This document shows positions 56,907 to 64,000 of a stretch of DNA of 64,000 nt, in pieces. Source of the stretch: an uncultured Lachnospiraceae bacterium (GTDB lineage: Bacteria; Bacillota; Clostridia; Lachnospirales; Lachnospiraceae); assembly GCA_902787715.1 (NCBI GenBank), contig CADAHQ010000001.1, positions 124,001 to 188,000 on the forward strand. Reading direction: 5' to 3'. Position 1 is the first letter of the stretch, and the number at the start of each line of letters is the position of its first letter. The notes beneath the pieces are model-generated. The model made no database searches. It was not told the DNA's origin and saw nothing but the letters and a program-made list of their open reading frames with translations. A program made the translations under genes and the position numbers.

Positions 56907-57959
56907 ATGAAAGAGTTTACCATTGCAAAGGAAGAGGCCGGTCAGCGGCTTCACAAGTATCTTGCGAGACTCCTTCCGAACGCCGGAACGGGCTTTACGT
57001 ACAAGATGCTTCGCAAGAAAAACATCACCTTAAATCACAGCCGGGCGGAAGGGTCCGAAATGCTGTCGCCGGGCGACGTTGTCACGGTCTTTTTCTCCGA
57101 CGAAACCTTTGCAAAGATGAGCGGCGCGGGTGCCGCTTCGGTTGTGCGGTATTCCGAACGACCCCTTACGGAAGAGCAGATCGTCTATGAGGACGAGCAT
57201 TTGATGGCGGTGTTCAAACCCGCCGGCGTTCTTTCCCAAAAGGACGATTCAGGTCTCGAATCCCTGAATGAGCAGGCCCTGCAATATCTGATGGACCGCG
57301 GGGATCTCACAGAGGAGACTGTTCGGAAATTTAAACCCGGAATCTGCAATCGCCTTGACCGAAACACCGCAGGGATCGTGTGGTTTGCAAAAACCCTTGC
57401 CGGAGCCCAGGGCATGGCTAAAGTCCTCCGCAACCGAAACGTCGAAAAATACTACTTTGCCTTCGTGGCGGGAATCCTTACGAAAAGCGCGGATGTCACG
57501 CTTTATCTCACAAAGGATGAGGCAACCAATACGGTGACCGTCAGCAAAGATGCGCGCGACGGGGCTTCCGTGATTCACACCGGCGTCTGGCCGGTTGCTT
57601 CAAGCAAGCGTGCGACGCTTGTCCGCATCCGCCTTTATACCGGAAAGTCGCATCAGATTCGAAGCGTTATGAAATATCTCGGATTCCCGGTTCTCGGGGA
57701 CCCGAAATACATGCCGGAAGACAAAGACATCGTCGCATATTACCGCACCCGGTACCATCTCCACGGGCAGCAGCTGTTTGCCTATGCGTACCGCTTCCCG
57801 GAAGGCCTGCCGGAAAGCCTGTCGGAACTTGCCGGAGAGACGATTACCGGACTTGTGCCGGATGCATTTGCCGAATTGCTTGCGGGCGAGCTGCCCGCGA
57901 ATCAGGAGGGAAACCATGGCTACCTGGAAATCCCGAGGACTTCGGGGATCCCTGTTTGA
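56907..57959 (+). CDS. RluA-family (RluC/RluD) 23S rRNA pseudouridine synthase
   Basis: 350 residues: an S4 domain at the N-terminus (RLHKYLARLLPN), then the catalytic domain with Asp in ICNRLDRNTAGIVWFAK, HTGVWP and a TGKSHQIRSVMKYLG segment. The last 44 bases overlap the start of recU. Target uridines cannot be read from sequence. Confidence 0.93.
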   Translation: MKEFTIAKEEAGQRLHKYLARLLPNAGTGFTYKMLRKKNITLNHSRAEGSEMLSPGDVVTVFFSDETFAKMSGAGAASVVRYSERPLTEEQIVYEDEHLMAVFKPAGVLSQKDDSGLESLNEQALQYLMDRGDLTEETVRKFKPGICNRLDRNTAGIVWFAKTLAGAQGMAKVLRNRNVEKYYFAFVAGILTKSADVTLYLTKDEATNTVTVSKDARDGASVIHTGVWPVASSKRATLVRIRLYTGKSHQIRSVMKYLGFPVLGDPKYMPEDKDIVAYYRTRYHLHGQQLFAYAYRFPEGLPESLSELAGETITGLVPDAFAELLAGELPANQEGNHGYLEIPRTSGIPV

Positions 57960-58485
57960 GGACATCATAAACCGTACCAACGAGATGTACAAAGAGCGCG
58001 GAACCGCACTTGTGCAGAAGATTCCGACGCCGATCACGCCCATTGATATCGACCGTCAAAGCCGGCATATCACCCTGGCATATTTTGACCAAAAGAGTAC
58101 CGTGGACTACATCGGCATCGCCCAGGGCATTGCGCTTTGCTTTGACTGCAAGGAGTGCGCCACGGATACTTTTGCCCTTCAGAACATCCACGAGCACCAG
58201 TACAATTACATGAAAGCCTTTGAAAAGCAGGGCGGCGTGGCTTTTTTGCTGATTTACTTCAGCCACCGGGAGCAGATTTATTTCATGAGCTGCAGGGAGA
58301 TGGTAAAGTTCTACGACCGCGGCTCCGAGGAAGCCATCCGCGAGGGGACAGGGCGACGAAGCTTCCGCTACGATGAGCTCAATCCGAAGTTTCTTTACGA
58401 TATGCCGAGCGAACCCTTCATCAATTATCTGGAGTTCGTCAACGATTATCTGGAATCTTCGGAAAAAGCGGAAAATGAAATTTAG
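57916..58485 (+). CDS. recU: Holliday junction resolvase RecU
   Basis: Cleaves Holliday junctions in recombination and chromosome segregation; the Firmicutes counterpart of RuvC. 189 residues with KSRGLRGSLFEDIINRTN, the catalytic core STVDYIGIAQGIALCFDCKEC (Asp and E-x-K equivalents) and a Gln in QYNYMKAFEKQGG. Start ATG 57916 follows AGGAGGG and lies 44 bases inside the previous gene in another frame. Confidence 0.92.
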   Translation: MATWKSRGLRGSLFEDIINRTNEMYKERGTALVQKIPTPITPIDIDRQSRHITLAYFDQKSTVDYIGIAQGIALCFDCKECATDTFALQNIHEHQYNYMKAFEKQGGVAFLLIYFSHREQIYFMSCREMVKFYDRGSEEAIREGTGRRSFRYDELNPKFLYDMPSEPFINYLEFVNDYLESSEKAENEI

Positions 58486-58488
58486 GTG

Positions 58489-58517
58489 TTGACAACCTGC
58501 TTTTGTCTGTGTATAAT
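58489..58517 (+). promoter_or_regulatory. Consensus promoter of the his operon
   Basis: TTGACA at 58489-58494, 17-base spacer, TATAAT at 58512-58517: a perfect sigma-A promoter, four bases after recU. Such a strong promoter implies a repressor. Confidence 0.92.
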
Positions 58518-58528
58518 TCGGTTCAATA

Positions 58529-58552
58529 TGCTAACTAATTAGCAAATTAGCA
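58529..58552 (+). promoter_or_regulatory. Inverted-repeat operator at the his transcription start
   Basis: TGCTAA (58529-58534), CTAA, TTAGCA (58539-58544), AA, TTAGCA (58547-58552): a perfect 16-base palindrome plus a third half-site in direct repeat. It begins about 12 bases after the -10 box, in the position of a repressor site. A TrpR-like HisR (YerC/YecD family) is a candidate binder; this is inference. Confidence 0.65.
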
Positions 58553-58582
58553 CTTCACAGCATTAAAGTATCAGGAGAGATT

Positions 58583-59734
58583 ATGATTCCGTTATTACAC
58601 ACACCCGAAGGAGTTCGGGACATTTACGGAGACGAGATGACAGATCTTCGCAGCATTTCGGATGCCGTGTGCGGGTGCATGAAAACTTTCGGATTCCGGG
58701 AGATTCAGACACCGTCATTTGAATATTTTGATGTATTTTCCTCGGAGCGGGGCACGGTTCCCTCCAAGGATATGTATAAATTCATCGACCGGGACGGAAA
58801 CACGCTGGTGCTTCGCCCGGACATGACGCCGCAGGTGGCTCGCTGTGCCGCGACATACTGGCGGGATGAGACGGAACCGCTTCGCCTTTACTATGTGGGA
58901 AACACCTTCGTCGACAACTCCGGATATCAGCTTCGTTTAAAGGAGACGACCCAGGCCGGCGTTGAGCTCTTCGGCGACGATTCCGTAGTTGCGGACGCCG
59001 AGGTGGTAGCGCTCACGGTTGAGTGCCTCAAGAAGGCAGGCCTTCAGAAGTTCCAGATTGAGATCGGCAACGCCGGTTTCTTCCGCGCGCTGGCCAACGA
59101 GTGCGAGCTTTCCGCGGACGATGAGGAGGAGCTTCGCAGAAGGATCAAGAACAAGAACCTCTTCGGAATCTCCGATTTCCTGACGGAGCGGAAGATTTCC
59201 GGGAAGACTGCCGATTTGCTTTTGGCGATTCCCGAGCTGTTCGGTTCGGAGGAAATCCTTGACCGCGCGGCTTCCATGACAGAGAATGAAGCAGCTCTTG
59301 CCTGCCTTGACCGCCTTCGCGCTCTCGGCAAGTGTCTTAAGCTGTACGGCGTTGAGCGCTACGTTTCCTTCGATCTCGGAATGCTCAGCAAGTACCGTTA
59401 CTACACCGGAATCATTTTCCGCGCCATCACCTACGGAACCGGCGAAGCCCTTGCTTCCGGCGGACGTTATGATTCCCTCGTAGCGCAGTTCGGACGGCCG
59501 ATGCCCGCCATCGGAATGTCCATCACCCTCGATACGCTGATGGCTGCATTGCAGCGCGCCGAGCTGGAGCCTTTGAAGGTGCCCTCGACCTGCGTTGTCT
59601 ACCGGGAGGGTGCTTACGCTGAGGCCATCAAACTGGCAAATGCATTGCGCAAGGAAAAGGATTACGTCTGTCTTCGCGCGGCCAATGCGGAAGAACTTGC
59701 GAATCATGAAGGGGAGGACGTATGGAGTATATAA
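58583..59734 (+). CDS. hisZ: ATP phosphoribosyltransferase regulatory subunit HisZ
   Basis: 383 residues, a paralogue of histidyl-tRNA synthetase that lacks the anticodon domain and activates short HisG. Begins HTPEGVRDIYGDEM, has class II motif 2 region RPDMTPQVARCAA and the late YTGIIFRAITYGTGEALASGGRYD. No tRNA charging is expected. The end overlaps hisG by 13 bases. Confidence 0.95.
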   Translation: MIPLLHTPEGVRDIYGDEMTDLRSISDAVCGCMKTFGFREIQTPSFEYFDVFSSERGTVPSKDMYKFIDRDGNTLVLRPDMTPQVARCAATYWRDETEPLRLYYVGNTFVDNSGYQLRLKETTQAGVELFGDDSVVADAEVVALTVECLKKAGLQKFQIEIGNAGFFRALANECELSADDEEELRRRIKNKNLFGISDFLTERKISGKTADLLLAIPELFGSEEILDRAASMTENEAALACLDRLRALGKCLKLYGVERYVSFDLGMLSKYRYYTGIIFRAITYGTGEALASGGRYDSLVAQFGRPMPAIGMSITLDTLMAALQRAELEPLKVPSTCVVYREGAYAEAIKLANALRKEKDYVCLRAANAEELANHEGEDVWSI

Positions 59735-60360
59735 CCGTTGCCCTGGCAAAGGGACGTCTGGCAAAGAAAGCGATGGAGGTGCTCGGCAAGGCCGGCATCC
59801 ATTGCGAGGAGATGAACGATCCCGACACAAGAAAACTGATTTTTACAAACGAAGAGCTCAAGATGAAATTTTTCCTTGCGAAGGCCGGAGACGTGCCGAC
59901 GTACGTTGAGTACGGAGCTGCGGACATCGGTATCGTCGGAAAGGACACCATCCTCGAAGAGGGCAAGAAGCTCTACGAGGTAATCGATTTCGGCTTCGGC
60001 CGCTGCCGCATGTGCGTTGCCGGTCCGGAGAGCGCGAAGAAGCTCTTGGGAAGCGGAAGAAGAATCCGCGTTGCGACGAAATATCCGAACATCGCCAAGG
60101 ATTATTTTACCAACGTTAAGCATCAGACCGTAGAGATTATCAAGCTCAGCGGTTCCATCGAGCTTGCGCCCATCGTCGGTTTGAGCGAAGTCATCGTTGA
60201 TATTGTAGAGACCGGCTCCACGCTCCGGGAAAACGGACTCGCCGTTTTGGAGGAGATTGTTCCACTTTCCGCCCGCATGGTTGTCAACCAGGTGAGCATG
60301 AAGATGGAGCAGGAGAGAATTCAGAAACTGATTGCGGACATCCGTCAGATTATCGGCTGA
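59722..60360 (+). CDS. hisG: ATP phosphoribosyltransferase, short form
   Basis: First step of histidine synthesis. 212 residues, the short form without the C-terminal feedback domain, which explains the presence of hisZ. Motifs: ITVALAKGRL at the N-terminus, YGAADIGIVGKD and VDIVETGSTLRENGL for PRPP binding. Translationally coupled to hisZ. Confidence 0.97.
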   Translation: MEYITVALAKGRLAKKAMEVLGKAGIHCEEMNDPDTRKLIFTNEELKMKFFLAKAGDVPTYVEYGAADIGIVGKDTILEEGKKLYEVIDFGFGRCRMCVAGPESAKKLLGSGRRIRVATKYPNIAKDYFTNVKHQTVEIIKLSGSIELAPIVGLSEVIVDIVETGSTLRENGLAVLEEIVPLSARMVVNQVSMKMEQERIQKLIADIRQIIG

Positions 60361-60381
60361 CGGTCCGCTACGGAGGATGTT

Positions 60382-61677
60382 ATGAAGATTTTAAATCTTA
60401 CGAAGGAATCGAAGGAGGAACTGCTTCGAACACTGGCCGAGCGCAGCACCGAATCCTTCCAGAAGCAGCAGGATGCCGTCGATGCCACCGTTCGCGACGT
60501 TAAGGCAAATGGCGATGCGGCGGTTTTTGCATACACGCAGAAGTTTGACGGCGTGACGATTTCGCCCGACAATCTCTGGGTGACAAAAGAGGAGATTGAT
60601 GCGGCTTACAAGGCCATCGATCCCAAACTTCTCACGGTAATCCGCGAATCTGCGGCAAATGTCCGTGCTTTCCACGAGCGGCAGCGCAGAAACAGCTGGT
60701 TTGACACGAAAGACGGCATAATCTTAGGGCAGCGCGTGACTCCGATTGCTAAGGTCGGTGTCTACGTCCCCGGCGGTCGCGCCGTGTTGTCCTCCAGCGT
60801 TTTGATGAATATTATCCCTGCGAAGGTCGCCGGCGTTCCGGAGATTGTGATGGTGACGCCTCCCCAGAAGGAGGGCGCGCTCAATCCCGCATCGGTTGTG
60901 GCTGCTGTCGAGGCCGGTGTTACGAGAATTGCAAAGGTCGGCGGTGCGCAGGCGATTGCAGCCCTTGCGTACGGCACGGAGAGCATCCCGCGGGTCGATA
61001 AGATCGTCGGCCCCGGCAACATCTATGTGGCACTTGCCAAGAAAGCCGTTTACGGAAGCGTGGGCATCGATTCCATCGCAGGTCCCAGTGAAATCCTGGT
61101 TCTCGCCGATGAGACCGCAACGCCCCGCTATGTGGCGGCGGATCTGTTGAGCCAGGCCGAGCACGACGTGATGGCTTCCGCAATCCTTGTGACAACAAGC
61201 CGCGAGCTTGCAGAGAAGGTGGACGCCGAGGTTTACGCTATGACACAAAAGCTCTCCCGGAAGGATACCATCGAGAAATCCCTTGAGAACTACGGCCGTA
61301 TCTTCGTTGCGGACTCCATGGAAGCTGCCATCGATGCCGCCAACGACATTGCGTCCGAACACATGGAAATCCTCACGAAGGACCCTTGGGAGACCATGAC
61401 CCACATCAAAAACGCGGGCGCCATTTTCCTCGGTGAGTACTCCAGCGAGCCTCTCGGGGATTATTTCGCAGGACCGGACCACATCCTGCCCACAAACGGC
61501 ACCGCGAGATTTTTCTCGCCCTTAAGTGTCGACGATTTCATCAAGAAGAGCAGCGTAATCTGCTACTCGAGAAGCGAACTTGAGAAAGTGTACAAGAAGG
61601 TAGTGACATTTGCCGAGGCAGAGGGCCTCACGGCACATGCCAACTCCATCCGGGTACGCTTTGAAGACGAACAATAA
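60382..61677 (+). CDS. hisD: Histidinol dehydrogenase
   Basis: Last two steps, histidinol to histidine, zinc- and NAD-dependent. 431 residues with YVPGGRAVLSSSVLMN, KIVGPGNIYVALAK, SIDSIAGPSE-type segment and DLLSQAEHD, plus the C-terminal SSVICYS. Normal length. Confidence 0.97.
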   Translation: MKILNLTKESKEELLRTLAERSTESFQKQQDAVDATVRDVKANGDAAVFAYTQKFDGVTISPDNLWVTKEEIDAAYKAIDPKLLTVIRESAANVRAFHERQRRNSWFDTKDGIILGQRVTPIAKVGVYVPGGRAVLSSSVLMNIIPAKVAGVPEIVMVTPPQKEGALNPASVVAAVEAGVTRIAKVGGAQAIAALAYGTESIPRVDKIVGPGNIYVALAKKAVYGSVGIDSIAGPSEILVLADETATPRYVAADLLSQAEHDVMASAILVTTSRELAEKVDAEVYAMTQKLSRKDTIEKSLENYGRIFVADSMEAAIDAANDIASEHMEILTKDPWETMTHIKNAGAIFLGEYSSEPLGDYFAGPDHILPTNGTARFFSPLSVDDFIKKSSVICYSRSELEKVYKKVVTFAEAEGLTAHANSIRVRFEDEQ

Positions 61678-61718
61678 AACAATTTTGTCCACGAACCCGT
61701 GCTGATATCGATTTGTAT

Positions 61719-61747
61719 TTGACCGCAGGGCGGAATCGCGGTACAAT
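61719..61747 (+). promoter_or_regulatory. Internal promoter before hisB
   Basis: TTGACC at 61719-61724, 17-base spacer, TACAAT at 61742-61747, in the 100-base gap between hisD and hisB. No copy of the upstream palindrome is seen here. Confidence 0.7.
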
Positions 61748-61777
61748 AGGACAGAAATTTATCGGAGGAGGAGCTGT

Positions 61778-62374
61778 ATGGAAGCAGAACGCAAGGCCAA
61801 AATTGTGCGCGACACCAAGGAGACCTCGATTGTCGCGGAATTGAACATTGACGGAACGGGTGTCTTTGACATTTCCACCGGAATCGGATTCTTTGACCAC
61901 ATGCTGGCGGGATTTGCCAAGCACGGGTTCTTCGATCTTTCGCTGAAGGCGAAGGGCGATCTCAATGTGGATTCGCATCACACCGTGGAGGACGTGGGTA
62001 TCGTAATCGGCCAGGCAATCCGCGAGGCGCTCGGCAACAAGGCGGGCATCACCCGCTACGGCTTCTTCCTGCTGCCGATGGATGAGACCCTTGTGGAGTG
62101 CGCCATCGACCTTTCCGGCCGTCCGTACTTCGTTTACGATGTCAATACGACGGTAGACCGTCTGGGCGAGATGGACGTGGAGACAGCGAGAGAGTTCTTC
62201 TACGCGATTTCCTACTCGGCAGGCATGAACCTGCATATCCGCGAGATTTCCGGCGGCAACAATCACCACATCCTTGAGGCGATGTTCAAGGCATTTGCCA
62301 AGGCGTTGGACATGGCGACGGGCATCGATCCCCGCTTAGCATCCGAAGTGCTTTCCACCAAGGGATGCATCTGA
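61778..62374 (+). CDS. hisB: Imidazoleglycerol-phosphate dehydratase
   Basis: 198 residues, monofunctional (no histidinol-phosphatase domain). Motifs GIGFFDHMLAGFAKH, DSHHTVEDVGIVIGQA and the repeated GNNHHILEAMFKAFAKAL carry the metal-binding histidines. Strong AGGAGGAG site before the ATG. Confidence 0.97.
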   Translation: MEAERKAKIVRDTKETSIVAELNIDGTGVFDISTGIGFFDHMLAGFAKHGFFDLSLKAKGDLNVDSHHTVEDVGIVIGQAIREALGNKAGITRYGFFLLPMDETLVECAIDLSGRPYFVYDVNTTVDRLGEMDVETAREFFYAISYSAGMNLHIREISGGNNHHILEAMFKAFAKALDMATGIDPRLASEVLSTKGCI

Positions 62375-62415
62375 TCTGAAATCAAACGGCACCAAATGTG
62401 CCTTACGGAGTTTCT

Positions 62416-63696
62416 ATGGAAAAGAATATCATTGCTTATATCAATGCGGAAAATGCCTTCTCCGCCTCGGTTCTTGAGCTTGCCATGAGCTATGAGCAGA
62501 ACGGTGCGGACGGGCTTTACATCTACAACTATGACGACAACGAGGCGATTCAGACGGGATTTCTGCAGACCGTGAAGCTTCTGCTTCGCAAGGTGGACAT
62601 TCCGCTGTACCTCGGTTGCGCCGTAAAGCGTTTCGAGGACATCAAGAAGGCCCTTTACACCGGCGCTTCCTACGTGGTGATTCCGTACGACCGGAGCTTC
62701 CCGAAGGAAGAGGTCAAAAAGGGTATCGAGCGCTTCGGTCGGGACCGCATCGTTGTGGAATTTAACGCCGACATTGAAAAGCCGGACCACGCCTACGAAA
62801 GCGTCAAGCTTTTGGAAGAGCTTAAGGACTTAGGCGTTGCGAAGTTTCAGTTAAAGCATGTAACCGTGTCCGCAGCCATGAACCGGATTCTGGAGAGCTG
62901 CCCGCTGCCGGTGATTGTGCGTGACAGCCTTGTGCGGAACGATATCGAGACGCTTCTCTCGATGCCGAACTGCTGCGGCGTTGCAACGAACTATTATGAG
63001 AATAAGAATATTCTTAAGGTCAAGAGGGCACTCAAGGAACGCGGGCTGAATACGGTCTGCCTGGAGTCGACGGTTGCATTTGCCGACATGAAGACCAACG
63101 AAAACGGCCTTGTGCCCGTGGTTGTGCAGGACTACCGGACCCTCGAGGTTCTGATGGTTGCCTACATGAACGAAGAGGCCTTTAACAAGACCATTGAGAC
63201 CGGCCGCATGACATATTGGTCCAGAAGCCGGAACGAGCTCTGGGTGAAGGGCGAGACCAGCGGTCATTATCAGTTTGTGAAGGAGCTTCGCATCGACTGC
63301 GACAACGACACGCTCCTTGCGAAGGTGCACCAGCTGGGCGCTGCGTGCCACACGGGCAATACATCCTGCTTCTTTACTGAGCTTTGCAAGAAAGAATTTG
63401 CCGATTTCAATCCGTTGACGGTTCTCACGGAAGATTACAATATCATCATGGACCGCAAGGTCAATCCGAAGGAAGGCTCGTACACGAACTACCTCTTCGA
63501 AAAGGGAATCGACAAGATTTTAAAGAAGTGCGGCGAGGAAGCCACCGAGATTACCATCGCCGCGAAGAATCCGGACGCGGAAGAGCTCAAGTATGAAATC
63601 GCCGATTATCTGTATCATCTGATGGTTTTGATGGTGGAGTGCGATGTGGACTGGAATGACATCGTGAAAGAGCTCGCCAACCGCAGAAAGTCCTGA
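62416..63696 (+). CDS. hisIE: HisIE with an N-terminal inactive HisF-like domain
   Basis: 426 residues in three parts. Residues 1-225 follow the HisF/HisA barrel pattern from end to end ([33 protein letters not shown]; final [17 protein letters not shown]), but both HisF catalytic Asp positions are Asn: Asn10 in AYINAEN and Asn117 in VEFNADI. Residues about 228-330 are HisI, phosphoribosyl-AMP cyclohydrolase, with [15 protein letters not shown] as zinc ligands. Residues about 340-426 are HisE, phosphoribosyl-ATP pyrophosphatase ([15 protein letters not shown]). Start 62416 has CGGAG upstream; an earlier in-frame ATG at 62398 has no site. Confidence 0.93.
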   Translation: MEKNIIAYINAENAFSASVLELAMSYEQNGADGLYIYNYDDNEAIQTGFLQTVKLLLRKVDIPLYLGCAVKRFEDIKKALYTGASYVVIPYDRSFPKEEVKKGIERFGRDRIVVEFNADIEKPDHAYESVKLLEELKDLGVAKFQLKHVTVSAAMNRILESCPLPVIVRDSLVRNDIETLLSMPNCCGVATNYYENKNILKVKRALKERGLNTVCLESTVAFADMKTNENGLVPVVVQDYRTLEVLMVAYMNEEAFNKTIETGRMTYWSRSRNELWVKGETSGHYQFVKELRIDCDNDTLLAKVHQLGAACHTGNTSCFFTELCKKEFADFNPLTVLTEDYNIIMDRKVNPKEGSYTNYLFEKGIDKILKKCGEEATEITIAAKNPDAEELKYEIADYLYHLMVLMVECDVDWNDIVKELANRRKS

Positions 63697-63708
63697 GGAG
63701 GTTGACCC

Positions 63709-63876
63709 ATGGATTTTGTTGTAGAATTCCTGCGCGAGGCAGGGCTGTTTATCGTCTATATCGCCATTGCCGTCTGCGGCGTCTTCGCGGGCAAGGCATA
63801 CCGCGCGCACAAGGACCGCAAGAAGGCCGAGGAGGCCGCGGCGCTTGCAGCTTCGGAGAATGCGGCTTCCGAATAA
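63709..63876 (+). CDS. 55-residue single-pass membrane protein
   Basis: Starts MDFVVEFLREAG, with one membrane segment (about residues 12-28), a Lys/Arg-rich cytoplasmic stretch (AYRAHKDRKKAEE) and an Ala-rich tail. The ribosome-binding site TGAGGAGG is excellent and the gene lies 12 bases after hisIE, so it is probably translated as the last gene of the his transcript. No family recognised; size and topology resemble CcmD-like microproteins, without proof. Confidence 0.72.
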   Translation: MDFVVEFLREAGLFIVYIAIAVCGVFAGKAYRAHKDRKKAEEAAALAASENAASE

Positions 63877-63884
63877 ATTTGTGC

Positions 63885-63913
63885 TTGCATTTTTCGAAAA
63901 ATAGTGGTAAACT
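63885..63913 (+). promoter_or_regulatory. Promoter of the gene that begins at the window end
   Basis: TTGCAT at 63885-63890, 17-base spacer, TAAACT at 63908-63913. Confidence 0.6.
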
Positions 63914-63939
63914 CCCTTTGTAACTAAGTTGGCAATGTG

Positions 63940-63965
63940 AGAGTGGGTCCGAAACGGCCCACTCT
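63940..63965 (+). promoter_or_regulatory. Leader hairpin before the next gene
   Basis: Perfect 8-bp stem AGAGTGGG (63940-63947) / CCCACTCT (63958-63965), ten-base loop, followed by TAAGTTTT. It lies about 20 bases into the expected transcript. It could be a weak attenuator or a structured leader. From memory similar GAGTGGG/CCCACTC hairpins precede rimP in Firmicutes; this is unverified. Confidence 0.5.
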
Positions 63966-63997
63966 TAAGTTTTGTGTAAGGCACCTTCGGAGGCTTT

Positions 63998-64000
63998 ATG
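63998..64000 (+). CDS. Start codon of the next gene (rest outside window)
   Basis: ATG at the last three bases, preceded by CGGAGG at 63988-63993. Only the start is visible; product unknown. Confidence 0.5.

Noticed and set aside
58518..58582. T-box or histidine attenuator before hisZ
   Set aside because: The leader is only about 60 bases with no specifier-loop, T-box sequence or run of His codons.

Overview
The window is a gene-dense stretch of a low-GC-phylum (Firmicutes/Bacillota) chromosome. It most resembles Clostridia of the Lachnospiraceae type. The evidence is a perfect CIRCE element before hrcA, an IreB-YqgF-DUF1292 cluster, RNase J, RecU, HisZ with short HisG, a RelQ-type synthetase, AGGAGG ribosome-binding sites and TTGACA-17-TATAAT promoters throughout. 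By eye the G+C content is a little above half; it was not computed. Almost everything is on the + strand; exceptions are argG, an HPr-like gene and two tRNAs. Nothing looks like a prophage, an insertion sequence or a CRISPR array. No stretch longer than 300 bases lacks a gene.

Layout: 1-3.8 kb holds a partial RNA methyltransferase, endonuclease IV, a phosphopantetheinyl transferase and a membrane-anchored serpin. 3.8-5.5 kb is an ECF sigma/anti-sigma pair with an apparent self-promoter. 5.5-12.1 kb is arginine biosynthesis (argG divergent from maf-argCJBD). 12.1-36 kb follows the Bacillus subtilis order comEA..comEC-holA-rpsT..lepA-hemW-hrcA-grpE-dnaK-dnaJ-prmA-rsmE..mtaB, with three insertions: a two-component system plus GerMN lipoprotein between comEA and comEC; pssA-psd before holA; and iscS-thiI plus an HPr-like gene before mtaB. 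The sporulation genes gpr and spoIIP, which lie between rpsT and lepA in B. subtilis, are missing; a tRNA-Ser sits there instead. 36-41.2 kb continues the Bacillus-like order ireB-yqgF-DUF1292-(rnj)-mltG fragment-trmR-trhP.

41.2-46 kb is the accessory part: two tandem secreted CBM9-like proteins followed by two tandem divergent MutS-family ATPases. 46.1-58.5 kb is DNA and RNA maintenance: an orphan zinc anti-sigma-like gene overlapping polA, then coaE, a YycJ-type hydrolase, an ACT/DUF711 pair, relQ, rsmF-like, two pseudouridine synthases, a HAD phosphatase, an unknown membrane protein and recU. 58.5-63.9 kb is a histidine operon hisZGDB-hisIE with a consensus promoter and an inverted-repeat operator. 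Its HisIE carries an N-terminal HisF-like domain that has lost both catalytic aspartates. The window closes on a promoter, a hairpin leader and the start codon of the next gene.

The points most worth following up are the paired MutS-like ATPases, the catalytically dead HisF-HisIE fusion, the MtrAB-LpqB-like module inside the competence locus, and the serpin whose reactive loop resembles that of antithrombin.
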